A program made the position numbers and the translations under genes. This document shows, piece by piece, positions 37,631 to 48,826 of a stretch of DNA of 64,000 nucleotides (within the stretch, counting starts at the first letter, position 1; the number at the start of each line of letters is the position of its first letter). Below the pieces are notes generated by a model. The model searched no databases. It saw only the letters and a list, made by a program, of their open reading frames with translations, and was not told the origin of the DNA. The DNA is from Chromobotia macracanthus (Eukaryota; Chordata; Actinopteri; Cypriniformes; Botiidae), in NCBI GenBank assembly GCA_036877525.1, contig JAZGTH010000005.1:7086001-7150000 (forward strand). The letters run 5' to 3'.

Positions 37631-39386
37631 CTATCGATATGGGGACTCAGATGTGTGTTGGTGTGGGTAATCAGGGCGACGTAGGAGAGGCTCCTTGTGT
37701 ATTGAAGATGGCTCATACACTCTTTGTGAAGCAGCAGTGCCCGGGGCAGCCATCTGTTGCACATCCATTGTGGCTGGAGGTACCATGGGCATCGGAGCAG
37801 GTGGTGGTGGTGGTGGTGGAGGTGGCGGATAACTGTACTGGTACTGCTGATACTGCTGGTACTGCTGGTATTGTTGGTAGTGCTGGTACTGCTGGTACTG
37901 TTGGTAGTACTCGGCATAGCACCTGGTATGAAGAAAACTTGTTTGGGTGTGCGTTCAAAAATACATTCAAGCTGTTACAGCAAGCTGAAACACAGTTTTT
38001 GATGGATTTACATTGCTTTTGAAACAAAGTTACTAGGATTGTTACCTTGCGATTGGGTCTCCATTTTTAACTGCAGGTAATTCTGGTCCACCAGGTGGTG
38101 TTGGAAGCAAAGCCCGCCGTTTGGGTCGGGTCTGGGAAAACTGCTGAGGAACTGGGTCAGGCAGTAATGGGGCAGAGCGACGTATTGGGCTTCTGTCTCG
38201 ATCAGATTTGGTCACAGCCTGCTGTTCTGCCAGCACTTGTTGTCCTTGCTCAAAGAATCGGGCCCGGGCAGCTTCAAAGATGGCTTGGGGATTAGGCTCT
38301 GTGCTTCCCATGGTCCCATAAGCTGGACTGGCACCATACAGAGAGTTGTTTGCTCCATAGGCAGGGTCAACAGCGGCAGTGGCTGGCGGTGCCTCTCCTT
38401 CTGTGGGGTAGCCGTCTGCCGCCTGGCTCTTCCCTGAGCTAAGCACCTGGTCTGCGACAGAACCGTACACCTGACTCGCCAAAGCGCCATAGACCATGGC
38501 GCTAACGGGTTTGCCATCAACCCTGGAAGTGGTCAAGTCTTTCAGAGCTGCAAACGTCGGGTCATTGCTTGCAGTGTTATAGAATGAGTTGTGGACACTC
38601 TGCTGCACCTGAAGGGGAAGCCCAGCAGCAGCCGCAGCGGCTGCCGCTAAAACAGCCGCTTGGCTCTGGTGGTGCTCCATGGAAGGCCTGTTGATTGGGC
38701 ATTCTCCTGCAAAGTGTCCATGGACACCACAGCTGGCACACGGGACCTTGTTTGTGGTCTGCTGTACCTTTGAGAGCTCCACCGAGAGCGAACGTCCCAT
38801 AAATGAGGTCCCATGAAGACCCTCAATGGCTTGTTCTGCATCCTCTTTGCGCTCCATGTACACAAAGGCGTAGCCTGTTAAAGCAGGTAACTTGGCTGCA
38901 AGGAAACAATTAACCACATTATATTACTTCTACAGCAATAACACACCAATTAAATTTACAGTTGCCATTGAAATTAACTAATATACATATACATATATAT
39001 ATATATACATATATATGCACATAAGGCAGCAACTTACTTTTTACTTTGTCACAATCAAGAACTTTGCCGTAAGTTGAAAAGAGATCATACAGGTCTTCAA
39101 CTCTACAGGAAGGGCACAGGTTCCCCACATACACTTTGATGGAATTGAGGGGCCTTCCTTTGGATTCCTCAACTACAAGGCTCCGTCCACGGTAGTCTCG
39201 ACCATTCAGATCACGGATGGCACGGTCAGCAGCCCCTTCTCCCTGCAGATGGACAAAGGCAAACTGCCTCAGAACAGTTATGTTCACCACTTCTCCATAA
39301 GCGGCAAAAAGCGCTATTAGGTCATCTTGTGTTGTTTCCAAATCCAGATTCCCAACAAAGAGCTTCACCGCGCTGCTGTCTTCCAT
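37631..39386 (-). CDS. rbm14: RBM14-like RNA-binding protein with RBM4-type zinc knuckle
   Basis: Nuclear RNA-binding protein and coactivator/paraspeckle-type factor. Three coding exons on the minus strand: 39038-39386 (start 39386), 38046-38874 and 37631-37922 (stop TAG). RRM1 (VKLFVGNLDLETT, RQFAFVHL) and RRM2 (IKVYVGNLCPSC, YAFVYMERKEDA) are joined by RPLNSIK, as in RBM14. After RRM2 comes a CCHC knuckle, C-x2-C-x4-H-x4-C (CASCGVHGHFAGEC), which mammalian RBM14 lacks but RBM4 has. Then follow a poly-Ala run, a DRDRSPIRRSAP motif shared by both families, and a C-terminal YQQYQ repeat leading into nine prolines. Exon 2 has two possible acceptors (before 38874 or 38895), differing by 21 nt in frame. 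Total is about 490 residues. The tail is prion-like and may drive condensation. RBM4-family membership is the alternative name. Confidence 0.82.
37805..37915 (-). repeat. Coding repeats: (Y-Q-Q-Y-Q)n and poly-Pro tract
   Basis: Within the last exon of the rbm14-like gene, tandem TACCAGCAG-type 9-mers encode YQQ/YQ repeats (about 37833-37915), followed by a CCACCACCT-rich run encoding about nine prolines (about 37805-37832). On the plus strand this appears as GGT/GGC-rich DNA that opens long spurious frames. Confidence 0.85.
38975..39020. repeat. (TA/CATA)n microsatellite in rbm14-like intron
   Basis: An alternating AT run with CATA interruptions in the first intron of the rbm14-like gene, about 20 nt from the donor. 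Confidence 0.8.
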
Positions 39387-40673
39387 TGCGCCCCAGAATA
39401 CCTAGAAATAGGGAACATGCCTTATTTGATACTTTTTGGCGGCAAGTTCTGATTCACCTTAAAGCTAAACCGTAACCAGACTCTCATAATTTAAGATGAA
39501 ACTGAAGTGAAATCGGCTCAGTTTGACAATACGACGCAATAAGACCCTGAAACGAAATGTGCGCCCGTAGCCTGGTTGTTTATAATGCGAGCGTTTTAGT
39601 TTATCTTGTCAGTAATAGTATGGATGGCATGACAGGAAAAAGAGGAAAAACTTTCACCGTCAAAGTTGCTCAACAAAACAGCACACAAGCCCGCCAGATG
39701 TGTCGATGGTGTATTTGGCGCTGCGGCTTAGCTTCTAGGAAGCGCTAACCTTAATTTTGCTAACGACAAATAGCAGTGACGGTATTTGTAAACGATTAGC
39801 TAGTTAAATTTACATCTCTTTAAAAAAGCCCCCGTTAAAACCCTACAAAGCGCATTATCTATATATTATATAAGCTTTCAATATGTATAAAGCGTAATTA
39901 GCAAGCACGCTGTCGGCTAGCCACACACACGCAATCCCACTGATAGCACAGCTAGCTCGTTAGTTTCCACAAACAAAGAAAATGCAAAGACGATTAGGGA
40001 TCACACTCACTGTTAAAAGAGTCTGGGACAGGAAGGAACTAAATAATACGTGAAAGCGATGCAGATATTCAAAAAATTAAGGACGCCAAAACAACAAGTG
40101 TTTTATCGGCCCTCTTACCTAACGCGGTGGAGAAACTTCATATCCGTTTCCTGATGGTGTTTAGTGTTATCGAGTCCGTGTAGTGCAAATAACAAACGGA
40201 ACTATCCGGGCAATGTCTTTCTTAGGAAACGTTCAAATTTTATATTTCATATCTAAAAACACAACACACTGAAAAGCGATATAGCTGGATGCACACGAAA
40301 AGACGAGTGGTTAATGTTTGGCCTAATACTTGTTGTCCAGGCATTGCATTCGGACCGAATAACAAAGAATAACAAAAAATGTTTCTGGAAAAGATCGCCT
40401 ACCCTGCTTTTAAAACGCGATATTGTATTATTGAATTTCATAATGTCAGGTGGCGAACCACCACTAATTTATAACTTTTAATAACCTTGTCAAGGACACA
40501 AGATATGCGAACAACTTGAGAAAAAGGATATAATTAAAGTTATTGTATTCAGTTATTTTATTTATTATATGATATTATATTATATGTACTATAAAATGCA
40601 TGAATGAGGTAAGTTGAACTATCAACAATCATTTTGTTACATAAAACCTTTAGTAATTTAAAATTTTTTATCA
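39387..40673. other. rbm14-like promoter/5' UTR region and upstream flank
   Basis: Less AT-rich than its surroundings near 39.4-40.2 kb, consistent with a promoter and non-coding first exon of the minus-strand rbm14-like gene. Position of the first exon was not fixed. A TATAAAA box on the plus strand at about 40591 precedes the small ORF at 40.7 kb. Confidence 0.45.
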
Positions 40674-40901
40674 TTGAACAACCACCAACCCAACAACGTC
40701 ATCATCATCAGTTTCATGCCGATTCCCTGGCATGCTTTCAAACGTGTGCAAAGGGAAATTTATGGCATCGTTTTCCTTTGCTTATGCAGTCTTGGAGTTT
40801 CCACATATTACATATTCAGAGGTTTCTATGGATCTGAAACTCTGAGGAAAACCAGGTCCAGTGTAGAAAGTAGTTTATTGCCATTCTTGAATAAGCAATA
40901 G
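40674..40901 (+). CDS. Small unassigned ORF with one predicted membrane segment (possible uORF of rin1)
   Basis: 75 codons from 40674, or 61 from the internal Met (MPIPWHAFKRVQREIYG, at 40716). A hydrophobic stretch IYGIVFLCLCSLGVSTYYIF could be a single membrane pass after a basic start, followed by a polar tail ending FLNKQ. I do not recognise the family. The exon has a plausible TATA box (TATAAAA) about 80 nt upstream, and the stop codon TAG is followed after 2 nt by a consensus donor (AG|GTAAGT). Two readings fit: a small single-exon protein with a 3' UTR intron, or an upstream ORF in a 5' exon of rin1, whose first coding exon has an acceptor right before its ATG. Chance cannot be excluded. 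Confidence 0.3.
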   Translation: MNNHQPNNVIIISFMPIPWHAFKRVQREIYGIVFLCLCSLGVSTYYIFRGFYGSETLRKTRSSVESSLLPFLNKQ

Positions 40902-41892
40902 AGGTAAGTGTCTCTAATTCTTTAGGCTTTGTGTTTATGTCTGTCGGATGTTTAAAGTACATCACACCTAGTATTTGCTCTTTTCAAGAAGTTTCCGCTA
41001 AAGAATAAGCAATATTTCGCAGATCTTAAGTAAGCAGGTCTTAAGGGTATCTTTAAAATATCGAATATTTAAAGATGAGCTTGTTTTGTCCTCTGTCAGC
41101 GTTGTTTGACAACGTTGAAATTTTACATTTACGTGGAAATTTTACACGCACACGAACTTTTCTTGATCCTTTTTGGACACTGTTTCTTGGATAATTCATA
41201 GTAATAATTGTCATTTATTAACATACACAGTACTATTGCATTGTGTTGACTGTCAAAATACAGAATTTAGCATCTTCACGTGTTCCTTTATTCAGTTTAC
41301 CATCTCCCCGCCAGTTTATTGGGTTACACCTTGGCCATAAGGAGATCGTCAACAGGGAAAATAGCAATAATATTTTTTATCAATCTCTTTACAGTTGGCA
41401 CAAACCCTGGTTATGACTGGCTATACTGTTTTTAATTCGCTTAGAAGGGAACACAGATTGTTGACTGGCACTGCGTTCAACGCAGGTGTCTGAACTACTA
41501 TTTAGAAACCTTAGTTTGCATAACACAACAGAGATAATATCAACTCTGTAGCAGCTCATACTTAAAGGCTTTCGTTTAACCATGTCTTAACTTGCCCAGC
41601 TCATACAGAGACTGTGTAAGTGTGTTATTTCCACACCTCAGGTGGAATTTCTTGTTTTGTAAGCTGCACACACTGACATGCGAACAGACCCCGTTGTTTT
41701 CTCGCCGTTATATCCATCAAAACATCACTTTTCACCATCAGCACGGTCAGTTACTAATACGAACAACGATTATAAATGAAACTATTAATAACTACTATTA
41801 TGCAATGTTAAAAACTCATGCTTCTTTGGATAAAAGTGCCTGCTAAATGAATAAATGTTAATGCAATGTACATTACTGTTAAATTACTATCG

Positions 41893-42130
41893 AAGCTGCG
41901 ATGCTGTTACTTTTGCTTTTTACAGCCTTCTCTGTTTAAAACATAAAACTGCAGGTTATTATTATTTTATTACAAATGTTGAACTCAAATGAAGCCGGGA
42001 AATCGGTAAACCATTATTTAAAGCTTACCGTTGCGAATCGGGGTATAATAATTTTGGGAAATAATTTTGAACATTGAAATGTACTCGCTCAATAACAAAT
42101 GATTTAAAAAAGTTACGGACTGCGGATTTA
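41893..42130 (+). repeat. Dispersed repeat, copy related to 60.43 kb
   Basis: Shares ordered words with 60427-60660: GAAGCTGCGATGC/AAGCTGCAATCTGC, TCTCTGTTTAAAA, ATAAAACTGCAGGTTA/ATAAAATTGCAGGTTA, GAAGCC, GGGAAAT, CTTACCGTTGCGAATCGGGGTA/CTACTGTTGCAAATCAGGGTA. Interspersed element of unknown class, non-coding. Confidence 0.7.
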
Positions 42131-42613
42131 AATCGCATGTTTAATGTTGGTGACGGACAGTGTTTAAAAACGTTTAAAATATTTTTGTCTCTGAAACGTC
42201 TAGTAGTTTTCCTAAAATCTTCTATGCGTGAGTATATATATATATACTGTAGTCATTCTCAGTATTTTTACATAACTTAATCAAATGGTTAAATATACAG
42301 AGGCTTACGAATATAGGCTAAAATAAATACCAGAAGAACTTTCTAAATTACATTTCTGTTCTATTAAATACTAACAAAGGTGCACGGAAAGGTGCTCAAT
42401 AGTTTAATATTACGTGTATATTCGCGATGGACTTAATATAAATACGAGACGTTGTCCTCTCTACCAACTGGTGTCGCTGTTACTCAACAACACAAACAGT
42501 GTTATGCAAAAAAATATACATTAGGCCTACTTGACCTCATGTTTTGTTATATGTTTCAAAAGTCCTTTCAGAGAAAAAGTACCTCTTTAAATGTACACTT
42601 AAACACTTCCTTT

Positions 42614-42674
42614 TCCTATTATTCCGTTGTTTCCTATTATTCCGTTATTTCCTATTATTCCGTATTATTCCGTT
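42614..42674. repeat. TTTCCTATTATTCCG minisatellite
   Basis: About four tandem copies of a 15-bp unit TTCCTATTATTCCGT with small deletions. Located upstream of the rin1 coding region. Confidence 0.85.
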
Positions 42675-43620
42675 TCCTTTTCTAACAAAAATTAAAAAAA
42701 GCTTTAAAAACTGTCAGACTAGTTTTGAGGGTTTTTTGTCCTTTACTCAAATTCCTAAAAGCGGAGGTGTGTGTCAGTGGGTGGGAAGGCCCAGTCGGAT
42801 ATGTAGGGTCCTGTTTTTATAGCAGCCATCCTCTTATGCCAAAAGTATTCCATACTGGCCCACACAGATTCAACCTGCCACCCAGCTTCACAATGACCCA
42901 GCCTTCAACTAATGAACAAGTTACTTTAAAATCCTAACAGTTCTCACCTAAACAACCTTTTACATAGGCTAAGTATTCATTACATAAAGTAGGCCTGTGA
43001 CAAAACAGGACAAAAAATCTGATAATCACCTTAGAAAGAAGTTCTGATCAAAGCATGATTCGAATATAAAAGCACATGCTTATATCGGAAGAGACCTGAT
43101 AAGATACTATTACAAAAAAATCTGTTTATCTCAGTTCCTCTTCACCTTTACCAGGTTTGGTATAAATTACGTCACGTAAACCAACAAACTTCTGTTGTGT
43201 TATTATTAAGAACAGTGCGGTGCTTTTTGAATGGACCATATGAATGCAGAACAAAAACAGTAGCGATGTGATGTTAGTCATACTGTGACACATAGTTCTC
43301 ACATGGTCAGAGGATAGGCAGAATCAACGAGGGAGTTTCCCATGACCTCTGAAGAGCGGTCAGAAGGAAAAACTGCCACATGATTGTGTTGAAAATATCG
43401 TTCTAGGAAAACAGTGACAAAATCTATAAGAAAGAGGCATACGAAAAAACAAAGATGTGTACAATTTATGGTAACTCACTTACAGACATCCTCCAGAATT
43501 GGTCACCACTTCCTTTTTCCCTAATAACTACATAAACATGCACAAAGAAGAGAAACAGATTCATGGTCAAAGGAACTGACTTGAAATCTCCCACTTTGAA
43601 ACCTTGTTGTTGTTTTAGGA

Positions 43621-46600
43621 TGCAGTCTGACCCTGTTTATGACTATCCTGACATTAAGCCCATGGGGGACAGACGGGCATGTCCACAGAGAGGGTCACTG
43701 AAGAGCATCAGTGTTCTGGACCGGCTCCTGCTGACACACCCTGTATGGCTTCAGCTCTCCATCAATTCGGCTACAGCTTTACACATCCTCCGGCATGAGC
43801 CGCCCGGGGTGAGCATTGCATTTCAACCACCATATAATTTTGAAAATAAATGTACAATAACACTTTCGAAGCATTATAGGAAAATTTTGGTACTTTGCAG
43901 AACTTTCTGGTGAGAAGGTCCAGTACCTCGCAGAAGAAAATGCTGTGTGTTCGACTGGCTGATGACAATATACCCTCCTTTTTTAAACAGTTTGTCATCC
44001 GAGAGGAGGACTCAGGTAAGTTTGAACATAAAAATAATTAACTTATTAAATTACTACTATAAACTGTATAGCATATTCTATAACTCATAACTAAAAGATT
44101 ACTATAAAGTGTAAGCAAAATAGTACTAAGTAAGTTATTAATAGCAAAATATTATGTTTGTAATTATTTAATTAAGTTTGTGCAACAGTCATCTGCTTTT
44201 GGTGACTACTCTATTATTTTCCTTTTATCAACAGCATTCTCTTTAGAAAGCTCAGCTATCAGTTTCCCAGACCTGTGCAGACTCATTGCCTTCTACTGTG
44301 TTAGTCGGTATGGCTTAGTATTTACTGCCTAGTATATCTATGACAACAGCATAGCACTCCTCAAACATAACATATTCATACCATCGGATGTTCTTCTATC
44401 TGTATTTGTAGGGATGTCCTTCCTTTCACTCTGGAGTTGCCTGAGGCCATAGCTAAGGCTTCCTCACATAAACAGCTGGAGTCCATCTCTCATATGGGTG
44501 TAGGTAGGTATAAGCTGGTTTATCTGTTGACATGGGTCATAAAGTAGAGCTTTTCATTATCATAGTATGTCTGTGTGTTATACAAAATAATATATAAGTC
44601 CTGCACACCCTTTGTGTCTGTTTGCTATAATAACCAGCTGACTATACATTACCCCTTAACTAAAATTCTTTAAATCAATATTTTAACATATTTCTCTGGT
44701 AATATGTATATGGTGATATGTTTATCATGAACTTAATGCCATGCTGTATTCCACAGAATTCTGGAGTTCACACCTTAATGTCAGGGGTCCTCGTAATGGG
44801 CCTCCCACCACTGACAGATTGTTGCCTCCAACTTCAAGCCCACAGGACTACTCCACACCCATTAACACAAACCTCACCCCATTCCAGGAGCTTTGTCCAA
44901 TCCAGACCTGGAGTCCCTATAAACTGAATTATAGTGGAGGGAAGGGTTTATGTTTCATCAATCCTCTCTTTTTACAAGAACACCCTGGTCGCAGCATCAT
45001 CAACAGGCACCATAGTTTCAAATCCAACCTAAAGGTTCGTGTTTCAACTGAAAATTTCAGCCCCCTATCACCACCTGTTATGCCCCCCCCTCCTCCACCA
45101 CTACTGGCTAAAGCCAAATGCAAAGCTAGACTAAATGCTGCTAAGCAGCAGACAGCCCGACCTGTTGCAGTTCAACAGGCCAGTAAAGAAGCTATCAAGA
45201 AGACAGAAACCGTGCAAGAGGCCACAGACTATATGCAACCTTGTATAGCAACACAGAAGACGACCTCTCCCGTGGTCATGTCTACCCTTTCCTCCACTGC
45301 TGAGGGAGATGACTATAAGATGCCTAAAGCTGTTAAGAAGGTACTGAGACACTATTACTTTGGTTACATGCTCAGAGCATACATACAATCGGACTTCAGT
45401 TATTGTGTCTTTTAAAACCCAATGAAAAAGTTTCCCTGAATGAGAAAAACTCATTTTAAATGCATATATCTGTTTAGGTGTATACCACCTAACAGTAATA
45501 GACTAAAAAGCCACAAAATACCAATGGTAATGAGAAGGTCATGACTGTTTGTCTTTGCATAGGCCCAACCAAAAATCCTGGAGCAGAAAGGACAGGAGGA
45601 AGACGAGAATGAGGAGGAAGGGCTGGCACTGGAACAGCATCATGCACCGTCCCTTAGTGAGCTGGACAGCAGTAGTTCTGTTAGTAGCATCGACGAGACA
45701 GAGGAAAGTCCTGAGTGCCTTCGTCTCACACGAGGCATCAGCCATCCCATCATGCCTTGCCAGTCACCTCCCCGCAAGTCCATTTCTGCCCTGCGCAAGA
45801 TGAGTGCTGCCTTTATATCGTTTTTCGCACCGGAGAAGCAGGTGGCACAGATGGTGGAGGATCTGTCTCGCGATCGCCGCAAGGTGTTCGGAACTCTTGT
45901 TCAGGACTTTTTGAGGCAGCAGAGAGAGGCATTAAAGCCCCAGTGCTTGATCTCTACCGTACAGCTGCTTCAAGATTTGCGTCTGTTCATCAATCAGGCC
46001 AAGGCGTTCCTTCAAGAGTGTGGAGAGCTTGAACCACCCTTAGAGACTCTTCTGACTGAAAATGAGAAAGGTATACAAACATGAGTGGAAAATACTAATT
46101 ATATGAATTTATGTAGTAATGCTGTTCAGATCATTTCAAGGTAATACATGAATAAACATTTTTTCAAAATATGCTCATGTGTGCAGACCAAGTGCTGGAG
46201 AAAGCCATATTCCGCTGTGTGTTGAAACCTCTGAAGCCTCAGATTGATGCAGCACTTCAGACCTTACACAAACGAGATGGTTCCTTCCAGAGGATGGTGG
46301 AGAGCTTACAAAGAGCTAAAGGAAAATCACCACAAAACCTCTTTGGTGTGCGAGTGGGCGTGCCCGACACCCAGGGCATTGAGAAAATTAAGCATAAGCT
46401 AACTCTAATGCAACGTGCCTACTCACCCATTGACAAAGTCCTGCTGCTCTTGCAGATCTGCAAACTTATTTACAAAGCCATGAAAAACAAATCAAGTAAA
46501 GAGCTTTTGAATCACTATTTCATTTAATACAGTACAGCAGTTTATGGATTACATACATAAATGTACAAAATGCGTGTGCGCGTTGTAAAATATCAAACAT

Positions 46601-47667
46601 CCAAAACAGGTCAAGAATTTGGGGCAGATGATTTCTTGCCTGCTCTCTCCTACGTGATGGTGCTGTGCAATATGCCAGAGATCTCTCTGGAGGTGGAATA
46701 CATGATGGAGCTTTTGGAAACCTCTTGGCTTACAGGAGAAGGTGCACAATATGCATTCAGACTGCTTTGAGTTTCAGTTCTGAATTGTGAACATGTGACT
46801 TAAACTCACTCTCTTTCAGGTGGTTACTATCTGACAAGTGTCTATGCTAGCCTAAGTCTGATCCAGAGTCAGCCAGAGGCTGTGCCGCCCAGTGGCCTTA
46901 CGAACCAGGCCAGAGAGTCTCTTAAGGAATGGAGTCGCCGTAGGAGCCACAAAACCAGAAATCACAGAAACAACAAGCTGCACCAGGTTAAATAACTTTC
47001 AAATTCTAAAAAGCAAATTAAGTGTGTATAATTTTTCTACAATACTTTCTCCTATTCCAGTTTAATATGAAGACACTACTAAAAGGAAACCTACTGTAGG
47101 CTGATTTTTCTGAAAAATGTAAACACTGTTGATACCGTCAAGTTGTTTCTTTTATAATGGACGGAGCTATGTGTTTGGTTAACCAATGGCTTGAATGTAT
47201 GGGAAACGTGTCACTATTTTTGCTAGTGGTTTATAAATTACACACTTCACCTTTAAGTACACCCACACCCACTGAATTGTGCAAAGAGTTGTAGATCAAA
47301 TATAATATGAATGAACTTTGTTGTTTCTGTTTCGCAGAGGTTTGTAAAGGTGCTTTTTCAAGATGGGGAGAGTAGCATTGTAAAAACTCTGATGTGGAAG
47401 TCTTGGATGAATGGTGAGGGCATGGCTCAGCTCTGTGCTGTGAAGTTTGGGGTGGAGCAGCCAGAGGACTACAGCCTGTACTGTAGAAGAGATGGACAAT
47501 TGACACCTTTGCCACTTAATGCCCAAATTCAAGACCTGCAGAGCATGGGTGTGAGTGGGGTTCCCATTATCTACCAGGCAACCAATGAAAGGTTTTCATC
47601 CTTTCAGGACGAAAGGTCCCAGAAACTGATCAGAGGAAGCGCTGTGGATCTTGCGGAAGAAACTTAA
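43621..47667 (+). CDS. rin1: RIN1, Ras and Rab interactor with VPS9 (Rab5 GEF) domain
   Basis: Rab5 guanine-nucleotide exchange factor and Ras effector acting on endocytosis. Ten coding exons: 43621-43808, 43901-44015, about 44235-44306, 44413-44503, 44757-45342, 45562-46071, 46186-46495, 46611-46741, 46820-46988 and 47338-47667 (stop TAA). Start is the ATG right after the acceptor TTTTAG|G, giving MQSDPVYDYPDIKPMGD. The SH2 domain holds HPVWLQLSINSATALHILRHEPPG and NFLVRRSS (phosphotyrosine-binding Arg present). A proline-rich segment (VMPPPPPPLL) is a likely SH3 ligand. The RH region contains KSISALRKMSAAFISFFAP. The VPS9 core is GADDFLPALSYVMVLCNMPE. The last exon is a Ras-association domain (FVKVLFQDGESSIVKTLMWK). 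No break in frame was seen. An AATAAA lies at 48185. Confidence 0.92.
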
Positions 47668-48826
47668 TATGTGACTTTTTGTCAGATGTCACATGTAGGT
47701 CAAAGACTCTAATTCTTAAACAGTGTGAGTTTTTAAACAGTATCAGCTAATGAAAAATACACCACCTAGCACTTTTGATAAAACTCTATATATACTGTAT
47801 ACTCTACATAAAATGTCTATATTTTTATATTTTAAGTGTATTTCCAACAAGTTATTTTATATTGACTTCAACATGTTAAATATCTTGTTGCGTATCTTTA
47901 GGTGTTGTGCTCATTAATGGGAATTATGGATAGTTCAGTTGGTGTTAATTTTATATTAAATGTTATTAGAATTTCATTTTCAGAGCAGGAACATTTATAC
48001 TTTATTATTAATCACTATATTTATTACCCTATTGACTTCTTAGTAGGTCTTTTGTTTTTCCTCATGTAAATACTGTGTATAAATAGCCAATCATCAAAAT
48101 GTAACACTTAAGGAATGGTGAATATTGTTACTAGGTTTGGTTTCTCTTGGTTCATGGTAATATTTATATAGAATACAGCATGTAAATAAAAGACAATACA
48201 CAAACTGAAAAATGAATTCATTTTATTTGGTAGGAACTGTTGCTCATCACTTTCTACAAGAACACCAAACACGACATGAATTGAGGAACCAAAAGTTTCT
48301 AACAAAAAATGAAGTTAAATTCTTGTGTGCAAATGCTACCAATTCCCCTACAGATCAGCTGATGTTATTTATAGTAGTGCACAGTTTGTTACATTTTAAA
48401 GTAAGGTGAGAAAATGTGTTTTGTGTTGGGATTACATAAAATCCACCCTCACACAGCTAGTTCACTCTTGTTGGCATTTTCACTTGCATGTGTGGGAAGT
48501 GTAGGATGCGGTTTGATCCAACATGGGAACAAAAAGTTCTAATTTAAACTATTTACTGTGAAACAATGGCAACTCAGCTTAAGAATGACAGAACACAAAA
48601 CCGTTGATGAGAGTGTGATGAGGAAAGTAAAGCACAGGGTGTTACATGTGTGTATAAATGTGGTTCTTTCTTACTCCTACATGCAGAGCATTTTATAATC
48701 ACTTTCAGTCCCTTCCTTGTGCACTTTGCAGCCTTTTGTTTGTTTCTCAAAGATATCGTGTAGTTCCTGTGGCTCTTGTGGTCTAATACTTGTCCTATAG
48801 AACGTTTTCCAGAATGCAGTGACCTT
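47668..48826. other. Convergent 3' UTRs of rin1 and dpp3
   Basis: No coding sequence. The rin1 poly(A) signal AATAAA is at 48185-48190 on the plus strand. The dpp3 signal AATAAA is at 48222-48227 read on the minus strand. The two transcripts should end within tens of bases of each other and probably overlap. Confidence 0.6.

Larger units (their letters stand above)
40902..43620. other. Region upstream of the rin1 coding start
   Basis: AT-rich, without recognised coding exons. It contains a dispersed repeat copy (about 41893-42130), a SINE tail fragment near 41822-41855, a short TA run (42235-42247) and a minisatellite at 42.6 kb. It may be one long rin1 5' UTR intron. Confidence 0.5.

Noticed and set aside
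37621..38022. Long plus-strand frame rich in Val/Gly/Ala over the rbm14-like last exon
   Set aside because: Antisense shadow of the YQQ and poly-Pro coding repeats; no family similarity.
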